From: Phoronis australis
Lineage: Eukaryota > Phoronida > Phoronidae
NCBI GenBank assembly: GCA_002633005.1
Contig: NMRA01000462.1
Coordinates: 103,594 to 167,593 of the forward strand
DNA length: 64,000 nt
Direction: 5' to 3'
The translations under genes and the position numbers were made by a program. This document shows positions 1 through 12,000 of the stretch, piece after piece. The notes below the pieces were generated by a model, which was not told the DNA's origin, ran no database searches, and worked only from the letters and a program-made list of their open reading frames with translations. How positions within the stretch are numbered: position 1 is the first letter of the stretch; every line of letters starts with the position of its first letter.

Positions 1-266
1 TAAAGTGGAAGAATGTGAGTTTAAATGAACAAGTTTACATTGACCTCCATACAGCTAGCAGAAATTGCTGGGAGGGGGGGGGTCAGATCAGTTGGTGCAA
101 AGATCTTTTTTTGTAGAAATGATTCATTCATGTGACCAGCCCCAGATCGTATGTCTGGTCTTGGCTGAGACAGTCCTAAACTTTTGATTTTTAACTTTCA
201 CACAGTGCTCCTGTAGGTCTCTACTGAGTCTCAATATCAACTTTGGCCAACTTTATTCTAGTTGCA
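1..266. repeat. Duplicated block, copy 1 (contig end)
   Basis: This stretch is nearly identical to 889-1154, with differences only in a G-run and a few bases. It ends exactly at the single N at 267. The arrangement looks like the end of one contig whose sequence recurs inside the next contig, meaning two alleles placed in tandem. No coding potential is seen. Confidence 0.85.
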
Positions 267-267
267 N
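267..267. other. Assembly join (single N)
   Basis: A single N interrupts the sequence exactly where duplicate copy 1 stops. Single Ns also occur at 45732 and 58605, and the one at 58605 has the same duplicate-ends-at-N signature. Confidence 0.9.
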
Positions 268-888
268 TGAAAAAGTTATAACCCATTGACAATATGTAGA
301 GTTTTTACTGCAAACAGAGCTTAAGATAGAAATTATTTTGTGCCGTATTGCTCGAGTTTTATCTCCTATATGAATAGAGCGGGCATCCCATCGCAGGAGC
401 CCTCCATATTTATCTTGCCAAGACATAGTATCTTGGATTCCTATTTCTGTTGGTAACCAGACAAAATGAAAACACCCTAGATAGTCACTTTTGGTGAAAT
501 AAATAATAATGATGATGATGACAATGACCACGATGCTGTTGATCACTCGTGGTGGTGATAAAAGGACTAAGAAACAGCCTTTGCACAGTAAATGGTAAAC
601 CAACAAATGTGTAGCAAAAACAATCAGTAAAAGAGCAGTCATCAGTAAATCTCGTGTAACTAGAAAATGTGAAATCGTGGAGAAAAACGAGTGGCAATAT
701 ATGATGTCATATAGAAGTAATTTCGTCAGCTGGTTACAGTGTTCTGAGCCTTCAGGCCACACATGGCTCAAGCACAAGTAAAGTACAAGACAATTGACAT
801 GTCCTTGACCTTCTTTGTATTAAGTGACCCTGTGTTTCTTCTTCAAGTGTTTTGAGGTATGGTTGAGAATCCTGCCAAGCCAAGGGTG

Positions 889-1154
889 AAGTGGAAGAAT
901 GTGAGTTTAAATGAACAAGTTTACATTGACCTCCATACAGCTAGCAGAAAGTGCTGGGAGGGGGGGGTGGTTCAGATCAGTTGGTGCAAAGATCTTTTTT
1001 GTAGAAATGATTCATTCATGTGACCAGCCCCAGATCGTATGTCTGGTCTTGGCTGAGACAGTCCTAAACTTTTGATTTTTAACTTTCACACAGTGCTCCT
1101 GTAGGTCTCTACTGAGTCTCAATATCAACTTTGGCCAACTTTATTCTAGTTGCA
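889..1154. repeat. Duplicated block, copy 2
   Basis: Second copy of the block at 1-266. It stops matching at 1154, right after the bases that precede the N in copy 1, and unique sequence continues. It lies in the presumed upstream intron of the TBC gene. Confidence 0.85.
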
Positions 1155-2860
1155 ACGTTTCGATCTTATAAAAATAGTTTCTTTCTTAGTATAGTGTTGA
1201 AAATCTGACTCTGTGTATTCCACACAATCTTGAGTTTGTTGCGTTCAAGAAGGCAATGTAAAATCTTTTGATTGAAGTTTAATTCATGGAGTAACTGTGC
1301 GATCATAGAAACAATAGTTCAACTCATAAATTCATCGTCAATACATTGGTTCTGTGTCTTCAATTCGAATATATGTATGTTCATTCTAAAGGATGAAACT
1401 AAAATGAGTAAGAGCACGTGTTTGATGGAAGTACTGTTTGTAAAGTATATTATGCTCTCCTTAATGATCTACATTTTTTTCAAAAGCTCACTCTTTTGGC
1501 AGCCCCCTCTCTTGTCGGTAAAGAATGCGGTCTTGCGGGAATGTTGATATTTTCTGCCCGGGATTTTCAGGGAATCTTTGGAAATTTAAATGGCGTATGC
1601 CATCCATTAACCTCCGTCCCCAGTGAATGTGCTGTATATTGTAACTGTGATCCCTTATTGGGGTTGGATTTCAATGAAGTCATAACTGTTGGAGAAGCAG
1701 AGTTGTCTAAGGGATGATTTCCAGTACCTACTCTCTCCTGGTTTTTCATTCAAAATTTGTTGATAAAGAGTTTTGTGCAAGCTGCGGTGTTACACTTTCT
1801 TGCAAAATATCCGTAGATTGTTTTGTATTTCCTGTGTGTGTTCCCTTAATATCTGTGAGGATGAAAAGTAGTCATTAATTCATTCCCTGGATAGTTTTAG
1901 CTTTGCCTCATTAGATTTTCATTTCACGCCAAGAATAGATTTTCTTGGAGCAGTGCTAGGGGGCTATTGCAATGTAACTACAGCAACAGTGAATTGATGG
2001 CCTTTCAGTTATGTGATGGAATCATTGTTAGTGCATTTAATTGTTTATCTATACTCTTTGTTAGTATTTTTCATCTTTTTGTTCGCTTTGCTGAAATCGT
2101 CATCGAGAAGTCAGTTCTTAGAAAAAAGATTTAAATAATTGATAATATCGCTGACTAGTTAAAAAGTTAAGCGAAGTGTCGGTGAAGCTTCAGTAAGGTG
2201 AAGTTCCCTTAATGAAAAAGCGACAAAAGACCTCATACCTCTGTACATGTGTGTACTTCGAAGTATACGGTTTATCTACTAAAGTGCGAGCAAGAACGCC
2301 GACAGTTTTGGAGTAACTCAAATCTCCACCAAAGTGCCATCAAAAGCAACACTGGTGGCGAAAAAGTGCTGGTGAAAAATGCTAACGTTTTAGCCAGTTT
2401 GTGAGCGGGGTACTAGGCTTTACCCGGGTGTTTTTCACTTTCTGTCTGCAAACTGGTGTTTTACTTGATTACCTCCTGATCATGCATTAGGTGTTTGAGT
2501 TCATTATGGAGCCATGCTGACTGTCAAATTGTGTTGTAGAAACAATCATCTATGTGTATTATGCATTTCATGGTACAGGTTGTGAACAAGTGTTTGTGAT
2601 TTGCATCCTTGGACCTAAATGCCTGATTGTCAATCAATAGTGAGTAAACCTGTCAGCTGATCCCAACTGTGATTTCTGATGATGGTTTTGTTGCCTTACA
2701 AAGCAATGCTTAATTGTATGGTTTGTGCTTGATTGAACTCCTGTGTTGTAAGAGTTATTTGAAGTTTCTAGAAATTCAGTTGATAACTGCTTTAACACTA
2801 ACTGGTGCAGTTGGCTGGTAATCTCGTATGATAAAACATTGTATTTGGAACAGACATATA

Positions 2861-2960
2861 ATAATAATAATAATAACTTTATTTATGGAGGATAAAAAAC
2901 ATGTTAAGTGTAAAACTTATCTACCACATGGTCCTCGAAATTACAATAAATAGATAAATA
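2861..2960 (-). repeat. Retroelement 3' tail with ATT microsatellite
   Basis: Read on the minus strand, the segment runs through several AATAAA-like words and a 'CCATAAATAAAGTTATTATT' stretch into an (ATT)n run. Such tails are common at the 3' ends of non-LTR retroelements. No coding part is attached, so the family is not assigned. It ends about 65 bp before the acceptor of the exon at 3026. Confidence 0.4.
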
Positions 2961-3025
2961 AAATAAAGAAATGACATTCCTAATTGAATTCTTTAAAACT
3001 TGTGTTTTTGTTGCCTCATTTTCAG

Positions 3026-6000
3026 AAGTCTGTTTTCTCGCAAGCCCAAAGAGGAGTCGCCCCCTGGATGGAAACTGTTCGGCAAAGTGCCCCCCAAGCA
3101 GGCCCCAGCTAAGAACCCCAGCCAGATTACAGAGGAGTATCAATGCAACCAGAGGGCGCTAGCGAGGAAGAAGGACATTGAGGTGACAAGTACGACGGCT
3201 CTCATCTTGGAAAACCGTCCAAGGTAATAGCTGTTGAAGTGCCATTATTGGCCAGAAAGGATTTTATTAGATAAGCCTCAGTTTGAAATCAAAACTTCAA
3301 CCAGTGGGGTCGCAGTCTGACGCTCCGCAGGCACAGCTTAACCCCTCTCAGTAAATGACAGAATATTTCAAGCGTCATGATTTCAGCAAATACCTTGCAG
3401 ACGATGGCAAGAATTCATTTGTTATAAGATCATGAAACCGCAACGTACGTCTATCCCATCGAGCAGTATTCCCATTTTTCTGCTGTAAAACCGATGTCCC
3501 TTTAAAGTTCTGAGTACTCTCATTATAGAAAAACCTTTTCGAATATCATTGAATTTTGTCTTAAATTTCTTCTGTACCCATTCATGGTTATGCTTTGGAC
3601 ATTTAATTCAAGAAATTTAAAACATCAAGAATTAGGATGTTAAACTGAACATAACAAAGTAGAATTCGATGGGTGGCATTTAGCTAAATGTGGACATACA
3701 TGCACAAGGGATATTTTCAGGACTGCTTTTAGTTTGTTTAACTTCTTTGTTTTCTTTTTTAATAAACCACATGTGGTATAGATCATAGTTCTTGTGAGGC
3801 ATTTCTGGTTGAATTTCATTTTTCAGCTCTACATTCATAAAAGTCCTTAAAGTAACATTGCACATTGTCGTTGATCAATAATTGCAATCTTGTGATAGCT
3901 ACAGTTTTTTGTTGGGAGTTTTTGTTAGCTTTAACAGTACATAGTTATATACTAATCAAAGCTGAGCATAAAAGAATGTCTACATCTTGAAGGCATGATT
4001 ACAAATGATTCAGTGATATGGCATACATTTCTTTCCAGAAACAGGTTTTTATGTCTCATTTCTTCATTTTTGCCCTACGTACAAATAGTTGTCATTCTGT
4101 ATTGTGTTTCCCAGTTCACCCATGTGTCTTGTGACCATAGGTTGAAGTTTGCCCTGTCTGCAGCTGATAACTAGTGGCTCTGACATTAAGGGGTCAAAGG
4201 TTATGAAATGAGAGATCAGTCACCCTGTTCCCTAGGACTCCCAATTTCTTGCTGAAGGGTTCATACCTCTTTGAAATGGGTTCAGGTGGCCAGTTGTGGG
4301 CAGAGGTTTCATTCATGATTTATATAGCAGTTGGTGGTTCTGCTTCAGCTACTACTTTTGCGTCAAATTACTAGTACTTAGTTAATGAAGGATTTAGTGG
4401 TGTTTGAAAACACCAGTTGATAACTTTGGGCATTAGAAACTTTGTTATTACCAAAATTTCACCAATTTGTGACAATTGTATTTTTCCAAAGCTTTTAACA
4501 TTGTTGTGAATGCCCTCAATAGCTGTGGTGTATAACTTTAAATTAATGAAGCGTATATTTAGTGCTACCTATCTTTTAATGAATAAAAAAATTTAGCCAT
4601 ATTGTGTCCAAAATTGGTGAAATTTTTCACAGAAGTTCCAGAGAGGACTTGTTGTTTTATCAGCACATGAATCAACCAAAGAAATGATCAAGCATGATTT
4701 GACCTTTTGCTGATGTGTTTCCCCCTGGCTGTTTACATTTTAAATAGTTAATTAACATACTTTTATTGGATAGTCATGGCTAAAGACTTTTGTGCCAATC
4801 TATTTTGTTATCAGTCACACTGCATAAAACAGGGTTAGTATGGCTGGGCACTTGACTTCTTGAATATCAGGAAACTGAGGGATGAAATTTTCATCCTTTG
4901 TTTCAAGTCTCATTAAAAGTCTTTGTTTTTCTCATTGTCATGATTGAAATATTCAAAACTACTATAGACTCTAGTGTCGCCAGTACTTAACAACTAAAGT
5001 GCTGCATCAGAAGGATTTAGGGTATATTTTTTCAGTACACGCTGGTGAACAGGTGCTTGTTTGAAGGTCGTTGATTTTCAGAGCTACTACGGTGGATGTA
5101 CGCAAACGTTTTAAACTAGTAACTTTGATTGTAGCTTGATTAACATGCGCCATGGTTTGACTTGTTTTCACCTACTCTCGATAAAAAAGAACTTACTCTG
5201 GGCAGTAAAATTAAATCGCAAAATTTCATCCCCAGGGATTTAAGGTACAGAATTTCCATCAGCTTAGATTTTTTTCAGCAACTTTTGATAAAACTGAATT
5301 AAAATTTAATTGCCAAGTTTCATCACCAGAGATTAGAGGCATGAATTTTTTATCAAGATATTTTCTTTCACAGATACAAAAGTAACAACACAAATGCAAT
5401 GTGAGTGAATGCTAGAAATTGAATGACCGGCATATCTGTACACAGTAGATTCCGGTTTAGCCTTTTTTCTCCATTATCGTGTTCGTATGTGACGTTCTAT
5501 TTCCTAAAGTTGTGTAAGAACACCTCTTCACACTGTCTGATTTGTGGTATACGACAGCTGGGCACAAAGTCAGCCATATACAAATAATTGGAGTGTGTAA
5601 ACTGATCTAGTCAGGCATTGTGGTTTTAGCCAACCCATTGGGAATTTAAACGGATTCCAACTACACTATTTTTTAGTTTTTGAGGTTTTGATCTGTACAT
5701 AGTAAATAGGATAAAATCGACCTGAATCAACTCTTGTTTTATAAAATAAACAAGAAATTTTGTCCTAGTGTACCACCATGTGATGTCATGGATGTAGCAT
5801 GGGAGTTAATCCTTAGCCTAGCACATTCGGCATTGTTTGTAGCGTGTTGCCAAGGAGAGCCACTTAGTTTACTGTTGTGATAAGCACAGAAATATTCAAA
5901 ATACAACCTGATAATTACTGGAAATGGTAAATGAACTTGGTGTTGACAAATCCTTACCTTTGATCAGTCTTTCTAACTATGACACGCTGACTGCTCAATG

Positions 6001-9000
6001 AATCAATTGTAGTAGGAACTCAGGTATTGAGACAGTGATGAAAACAGTAACGGGAATGATAAAAAGGTGACGTGAAAAGAAAACAGGCATTTGCTGTGAA
6101 CACACCCCAACTTTTTCAGTCTTTTTAGGTATTACATGGTAGATCCATGTGGAATCTCCTGGTAAGCTTGTGCATACACAGCATACAGGAGAGCAATTAT
6201 TGTGGTTTGGGAGAAATTTGTTGAAGTAGGCAACAAGTGTTTTGGTGTCTTTTTGAATTTACATTCAATTTTGAGGTCTTAATGAATAATAATTACGTGT
6301 GTTTATTTCAAAATAAACAAATGTGATTTCCATACATCGCAGCAACAACTGCGTGATGCATTTTAGCAATTTTCAATCAGCTTTCAATCTCATCAACCAG
6401 CGACCAAAAACTAACATTACAACTGAAAACTACATATTCTTTCAATGTGTTGAGTTTACAATTAGTATTTCTGAAATGTCAATATGTATGGTTACTTATT
6501 AGTAACCAAACATGCGATTTTCTACAGGGAAGTAACACGTGATCATCATTGGCGTTAATTTGCTCCAGTGTCCATGTTGAGCTCAGTTCCCCAGCTGTTG
6601 ACTGCCATGACTGCAAGGCAGTACTATAATTCAGTTTTAACTTGGAATTGTTTGTGATTTTTCGGAAACTGAAGCGTAGACTCAATTTTTTGGGTCCCTA
6701 CACCACATGTATTTAATTGCCTCACTGAGTGAATTCTACAAACTTTTTTTCACAATGGCTTGACTCCACTGGGGCTACGTGGCTATTCTGGCAGATAGGT
6801 AGAGATGTCTTCCACCCATGACATGAAATCAATTTTTGTTTAACTTCTATTAACACACAATCTTTCCCAGTTGCATTGTAGCACTTGTGACAGTGGTAAA
6901 TCTAAATAAATGTTCCTAGGTTTGTCATCAACAATGACTGACAAGTTACGCAACTCTTGATATTGTTTTTCTTCTTGTAGCTGACACCTGTTAATGACTT
7001 GTAGTCAGTCAACTTAGTGTTCTCCTTTCAGTGGTCTCCCCTCTAAGTCCCCTGAAGAAGAACTGAGGCACAAACAGCAGTATGAAGCTATGGTGGAAGC
7101 GGCAAAGAAAAAAGGTTAGAGCGCGTTCACATGGCACATTATGCTGATAAATCTCTATGTTTTGTTGGGTGTTTGCATGGCGCATTATCCAGGTGAACCT
7201 CTGTGATGAGATTCAATTAGTATGGTGAATGACTACTGATTGATTTCTTGGAATATATAGACAAACATGACCAAACCTTATTTGCAGAATGAAAAATGGT
7301 TTGAATGTTGTGTTGACCATGCTGCGAGCTGTATTTTTAGTAAATAACTTTTGAGAGGTCAGCATGCTTGCTCAGTGGATGAGCAGTCATAACAAGTATG
7401 TGCTGTTGATAGGCCTCCTTTTGAATTGGGACTGTTACCAATCGGGTATCTGTCATCTTTTTTGGATTTAAAAGACAAGAATGGTTTTACAGTGAGGTTG
7501 CATTGTGAGGCATTGGCGTGTGTAGTTTTGGAGTACTGGAACATAATTATTTGCTTTTATAAATCTAAGGAAATCAGTTAAGTCGGATGTTTCTGATTTA
7601 CGTCAGGCAGAAGACCAAAACTTAGCAAGACTGATGCAAACATTGCTCTAAATTGGCTTGATTTGTCTCTGCATCAAGCTGTTAGCAATTGGGGATTATG
7701 CCATCTGTTGTCTTCTACCTTGTTCATATAATTGCTAGTTTTTGTTGCAATGCCCCCTTTTGTCCACCGGCAGAACTAAAGGAAGCCAAGCAGAAGAAGA
7801 AACAACTGCAGCAACAACTGCGACAGGAACAGCTGACCACTCAGGCACTTAGGGTTTGGACAACGGAGATCCTTCCTTTCTGGGACACAGCCAGCACCAG
7901 TAAGAAAGCACGCGAACTGTGGTGGATGGGCCTGCCACCTAGTGTTCGTGGCAAGATCTGGCAGTTGGCAATAGGCAATGAGCTGAACATCACATCAGGT
8001 GGGTGTGGTTTGTGTGTTGAGGGGTGTCAGGGTAGGGTGTAGTATTGGGGGCGGAGTTTGTGAGTATAGGGGGAAGTCTGTGAGTGTACGCGGGGTCTGC
8101 CTGCATTAATAAAGCATAAAAAGGTTCTGTGCAATCACATCTGCTCCAACATGTACCAGACTACCTGGAGTAATTTTTTACAATTGGGAAAGCTTACTAG
8201 TTCAAGACCCATGTCCATTGAGTGTCGCAGCGTTTCTAACTGGGTCTGTCTTATTTGGTATCAAACTTGCATACTTTTTACAGTGTTTTCATCCTTGTCT
8301 TCCACAGTTCTGTATGCTACTGATGGTGTTATATAATGAGAACTTTCAAAACTCATTGAAATTCAACATCACTTGACTATACTGCTGTCCTATATGTAAT
8401 CTAAGGTGATGCTTTTTATTCACTGTAAGTGTTACGTGTGGATTGGAAATTTCTTTGTGTCTTTTAATGTGAACTAAAATAATTCAGATGACTTAACGTA
8501 GTTCGCCACCTATAGTCAAACAGCTAAACACCTCCATGAACTATAAAGAATCAAATTGCCACTCTAAATTGTGATGATCTTAGAAATATTTGTTCAATCA
8601 AAATTTCATCGTAATCATGTAAACATTATATTTCAGAGCTTTATGAAATATGTGTGTCGCGGGCTGAAGATCGAATTCGCATAATGAGCGAGGGTGACTC
8701 AGACTCCTTGTGTAGTAATGGTGAGTTAGTGGCCGTTAGTCACGATAAAGGGGACTCTTAATTCGGTGAAAACGTAGTCCCCAAACTGTGACCAAGGGAG
8801 GACAAGCTTACCTTCAAAGATGTTTTACTCCAAATAAGAATTACTTGGTACTATTGACGTGCAGTTTTCAAGCTGATTAGTACGTTTCATACATTGTTGT
8901 TAAGCCTTTCATTGCCAGTCCTCAAAAAGTAGTCTGAAAAATTTACTTTTGTACGACACTACAAACCGCTAAATCAGAATCGGTTCATACTGAAATAGGT

Positions 9001-12000
9001 TAATTATTAATGTCATTAAGTCGTGTAAAGTTAGTGTACATTTATATTTTGGTTATGAAATGACGTAGTATTTGCTTTTCTTGAAACATGGCAGAAGTTG
9101 GAGGTCTATTGTAATTGACAAGTAATAACGCTACAGAGAGACTGGAGGCTTGGAAATTCCATACAATATATTGTTTATTAGATCACCAGGATTAATAGAA
9201 AGACTGAAGTCATGTTGTAAAAAGTCACATGAAGTTAATCTACGTTTTACATAGTCGGTTACAATGAAAGAGAGGGTGCTTATATTTGAAAGTTCAAAAT
9301 CTGGTTGGCACTCTGAGGTGTTTAAAGGACATGGGCGCTTAATAGGGCAAATACGGTAGAGCCTTTTCAAGCACCATGCCATGTCATTTTGCACTGCTTT
9401 CTTAGAAATTAATTCAATAGTAGTAATAGTAATAGTTCCTTCCTTAATATCTTCGCTTTTTAATTAACTCTGAAAATAGCAATCAAGGAAAGAAATGTTA
9501 CACAAATGTCCTGTGGTACTGCATGATAAACCGTTCACATGTCTCAATTGTAAGCTTGCATGTTTGATTTAGATGTCAAATGTTTGTTTTGGATGTCAAA
9601 TAGTCTTCAAAATTGGTTTTGGAATGGCCAGTTACAGAAATGTAATTGATTAATGTTTGTGACATTCTTATTCCCCATGACTGAGTAAACGTTTACTTAA
9701 GTTAGGTTTCGTTAATGAGATTTGCTGTGATGCTTGCAGCTAGTTCTATTTCCGGGGTATACTGTCATAGAAGGTGCAGATGGGTGGTTTTTCGTTGCCA
9801 GATTTTCTTCAAAACAGTGCCTTTTTCGATTTCATGTCTGTTGTCTAAAGAGGTGGGGGCATCCTGGTTTTGCACCATCAGGTATGATTAAGCAACCCCA
9901 TTTTTGTGTTCAGGCGACAAGGTTTAGCTTGTGTTCATTTGTGAACATGCGCTAATTTACATGTTGACAAGATTTCATGTTGTAAACTTGTGTTGATGTT
10001 AATTTTCATGTTCGCCCATATTCATTTACACATCACTGTGTTGGTAAACATGAGGTCAAATTGGTTGGTTATAAAACAAACTGGTCTGCCTGAGAGAAAG
10101 GATCAAACTACAACTGCCAAAGAGTGTAGAAATAACAAATAATATGCTATAAATATAATGCTGTAATGGCAATTTTGGTTTTTGGTCAAACCATTGATTA
10201 AAAAAGTTAATGACAAAAACGTTGTAATATCCGTTGTTCTGTATAGTCAATGTCTACAACAGTATGCAACATCCAATTTTTCGATGGACTTGACAGTCCA
10301 TCATCTTCAGGGGTAAACTGATAATCACAGGTGAAGTGTAAACAAATTAGAAAATGGACAGACTTCATGTTTCACAGTAGCAAAAACATAAAATACAAAT
10401 ATGAAACCTACAACCGGAGCCTAGTGGTACCTTACTGAATCATAAATGGGCTAAATCAGATCGCGACAGTTTAAAATTATAATGTGGACTAGTTAATATG
10501 GAGGCTGTAATCTATCTGTCATGAAGTTTCCAATTGTTTGTGTAATCTTATCATCTAATCGCCTTAAATGCTGTTAATAGCAAGCTAATCTTTCCTTGAT
10601 GATCTCCATGGGATGTTATCAGTATGAATGCAATTAGACTAGAAACTTTTGCGATATAAAGCAGTCTAAAATTAAGTTAAAATAGTGATCAGCTTTTTGT
10701 GCTGTTTGCGTCTATTTTAACCAGGTTTACGTGATTGTTTGCAAACAGTCATGAATGGAGGTTGTGCCATTTGTTTTCCGTAAAAGCATCCCACCTATTG
10801 ATTGTTAGTTCATGGAGAACTCTTGCCACCATTTGTTAAAATGTCAATAAGCTATTAGCAAGTTATGACTATTTGTTTGTTATCTATCTGACATATAAAA
10901 GAGATTAGCCTGATCCTCCACCAATCTCAGGGTAAAATGCCGTTGCATGAGCTAGCACAATAATAATAATCAAGCTTGTAACTTTTAATTTCACTACTAA
11001 TGCTTTCCAACCGATAACAGTTGACCTACGTGCTCAGCCAATGTCCGTAGCTCAAGTTGCTATGCCAACAGAAAATTTTCTGATGATGTCAGGGTTCCCT
11101 GTGACGTGGTAACAGTCTATGAGAAAATGTGCTTGCCTGAAATTCTGTGACATTTTGTGACATTTTGAGAATTCTGAGACAAAATGTGACCCAAGTAGTT
11201 ACTGTTAGTGTTTTGTTGGGTTTATGGATAATTTATGCGGCATCAAGTGGTGGTTCCTTTTTTCACAAATTGTTAAATGATCAAATTCATCATTATCACT
11301 GACAAATATTGTGTCTCGTGTGTGTTGCAAAATCAATGGTGATGTGACATATATGTGCAAAAGGCGTGACCATTGAGACTTTCTTGCCTTTGAGCTTTTG
11401 AAAATTTTTAGTTGTGACAAATTGCGACTTGCCATTAGCATGAATCCATTCTCTGCGTATGTCATTCACAAGATTTACAGTAATAGTTATAGGTTTTCAT
11501 GGTTTTTTAACGTTAAACTGGATGATGGACAATTTGTCCTTGGTTGGATGGCATGATTGATTCTTTATGTTTTGTGAGCAGTATTCTCCCATTGTAAATT
11601 CTGCAAATTCCTCAGGTGCTTCTTAACGAGAATGGAGGATAGTCAACACCTTGACCTGTCCTTTTAGCGAGAAAAAGATATTAGTCATATAAGTGTGTGA
11701 AGGATAAGAACTTTAATGCTAATTTTTAATGCATTTCTGGGCTCCCTACATCTCAAGAGCTATCCAAGGTAGACATGGAATTTTTATCACTATATTACAT
11801 ATCATTTGGGATGGTAGAATATATATTATATAGAATATACAATATATCTGTTCAAGTTAATGTGCATTGCTCTTACATTAGAAAACTGAAAACTCAACAA
11901 ATGTATGTTAAAAGGACAGTTATTCTGTGCTTTTCGTCAAAAAAACATATTTGGGATTCAAACTTTTGATTCAGCCACTTTCATTTGTAAAATCGATCTT

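Larger units (their letters stand above)
1..3025 (+). other. Presumed intron of the TBC gene, no exon seen
   Basis: The first recognisable TBC exon opens at 3026 behind a good acceptor, in the middle of a codon, so the gene continues to the left. Short open frames here (for example 1272-1547 and 1418-1717) match nothing and lack consistent splice sites. Apart from the duplicated block and a retroelement-like tail at 2861-2960, I see nothing. Confidence 0.6.
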
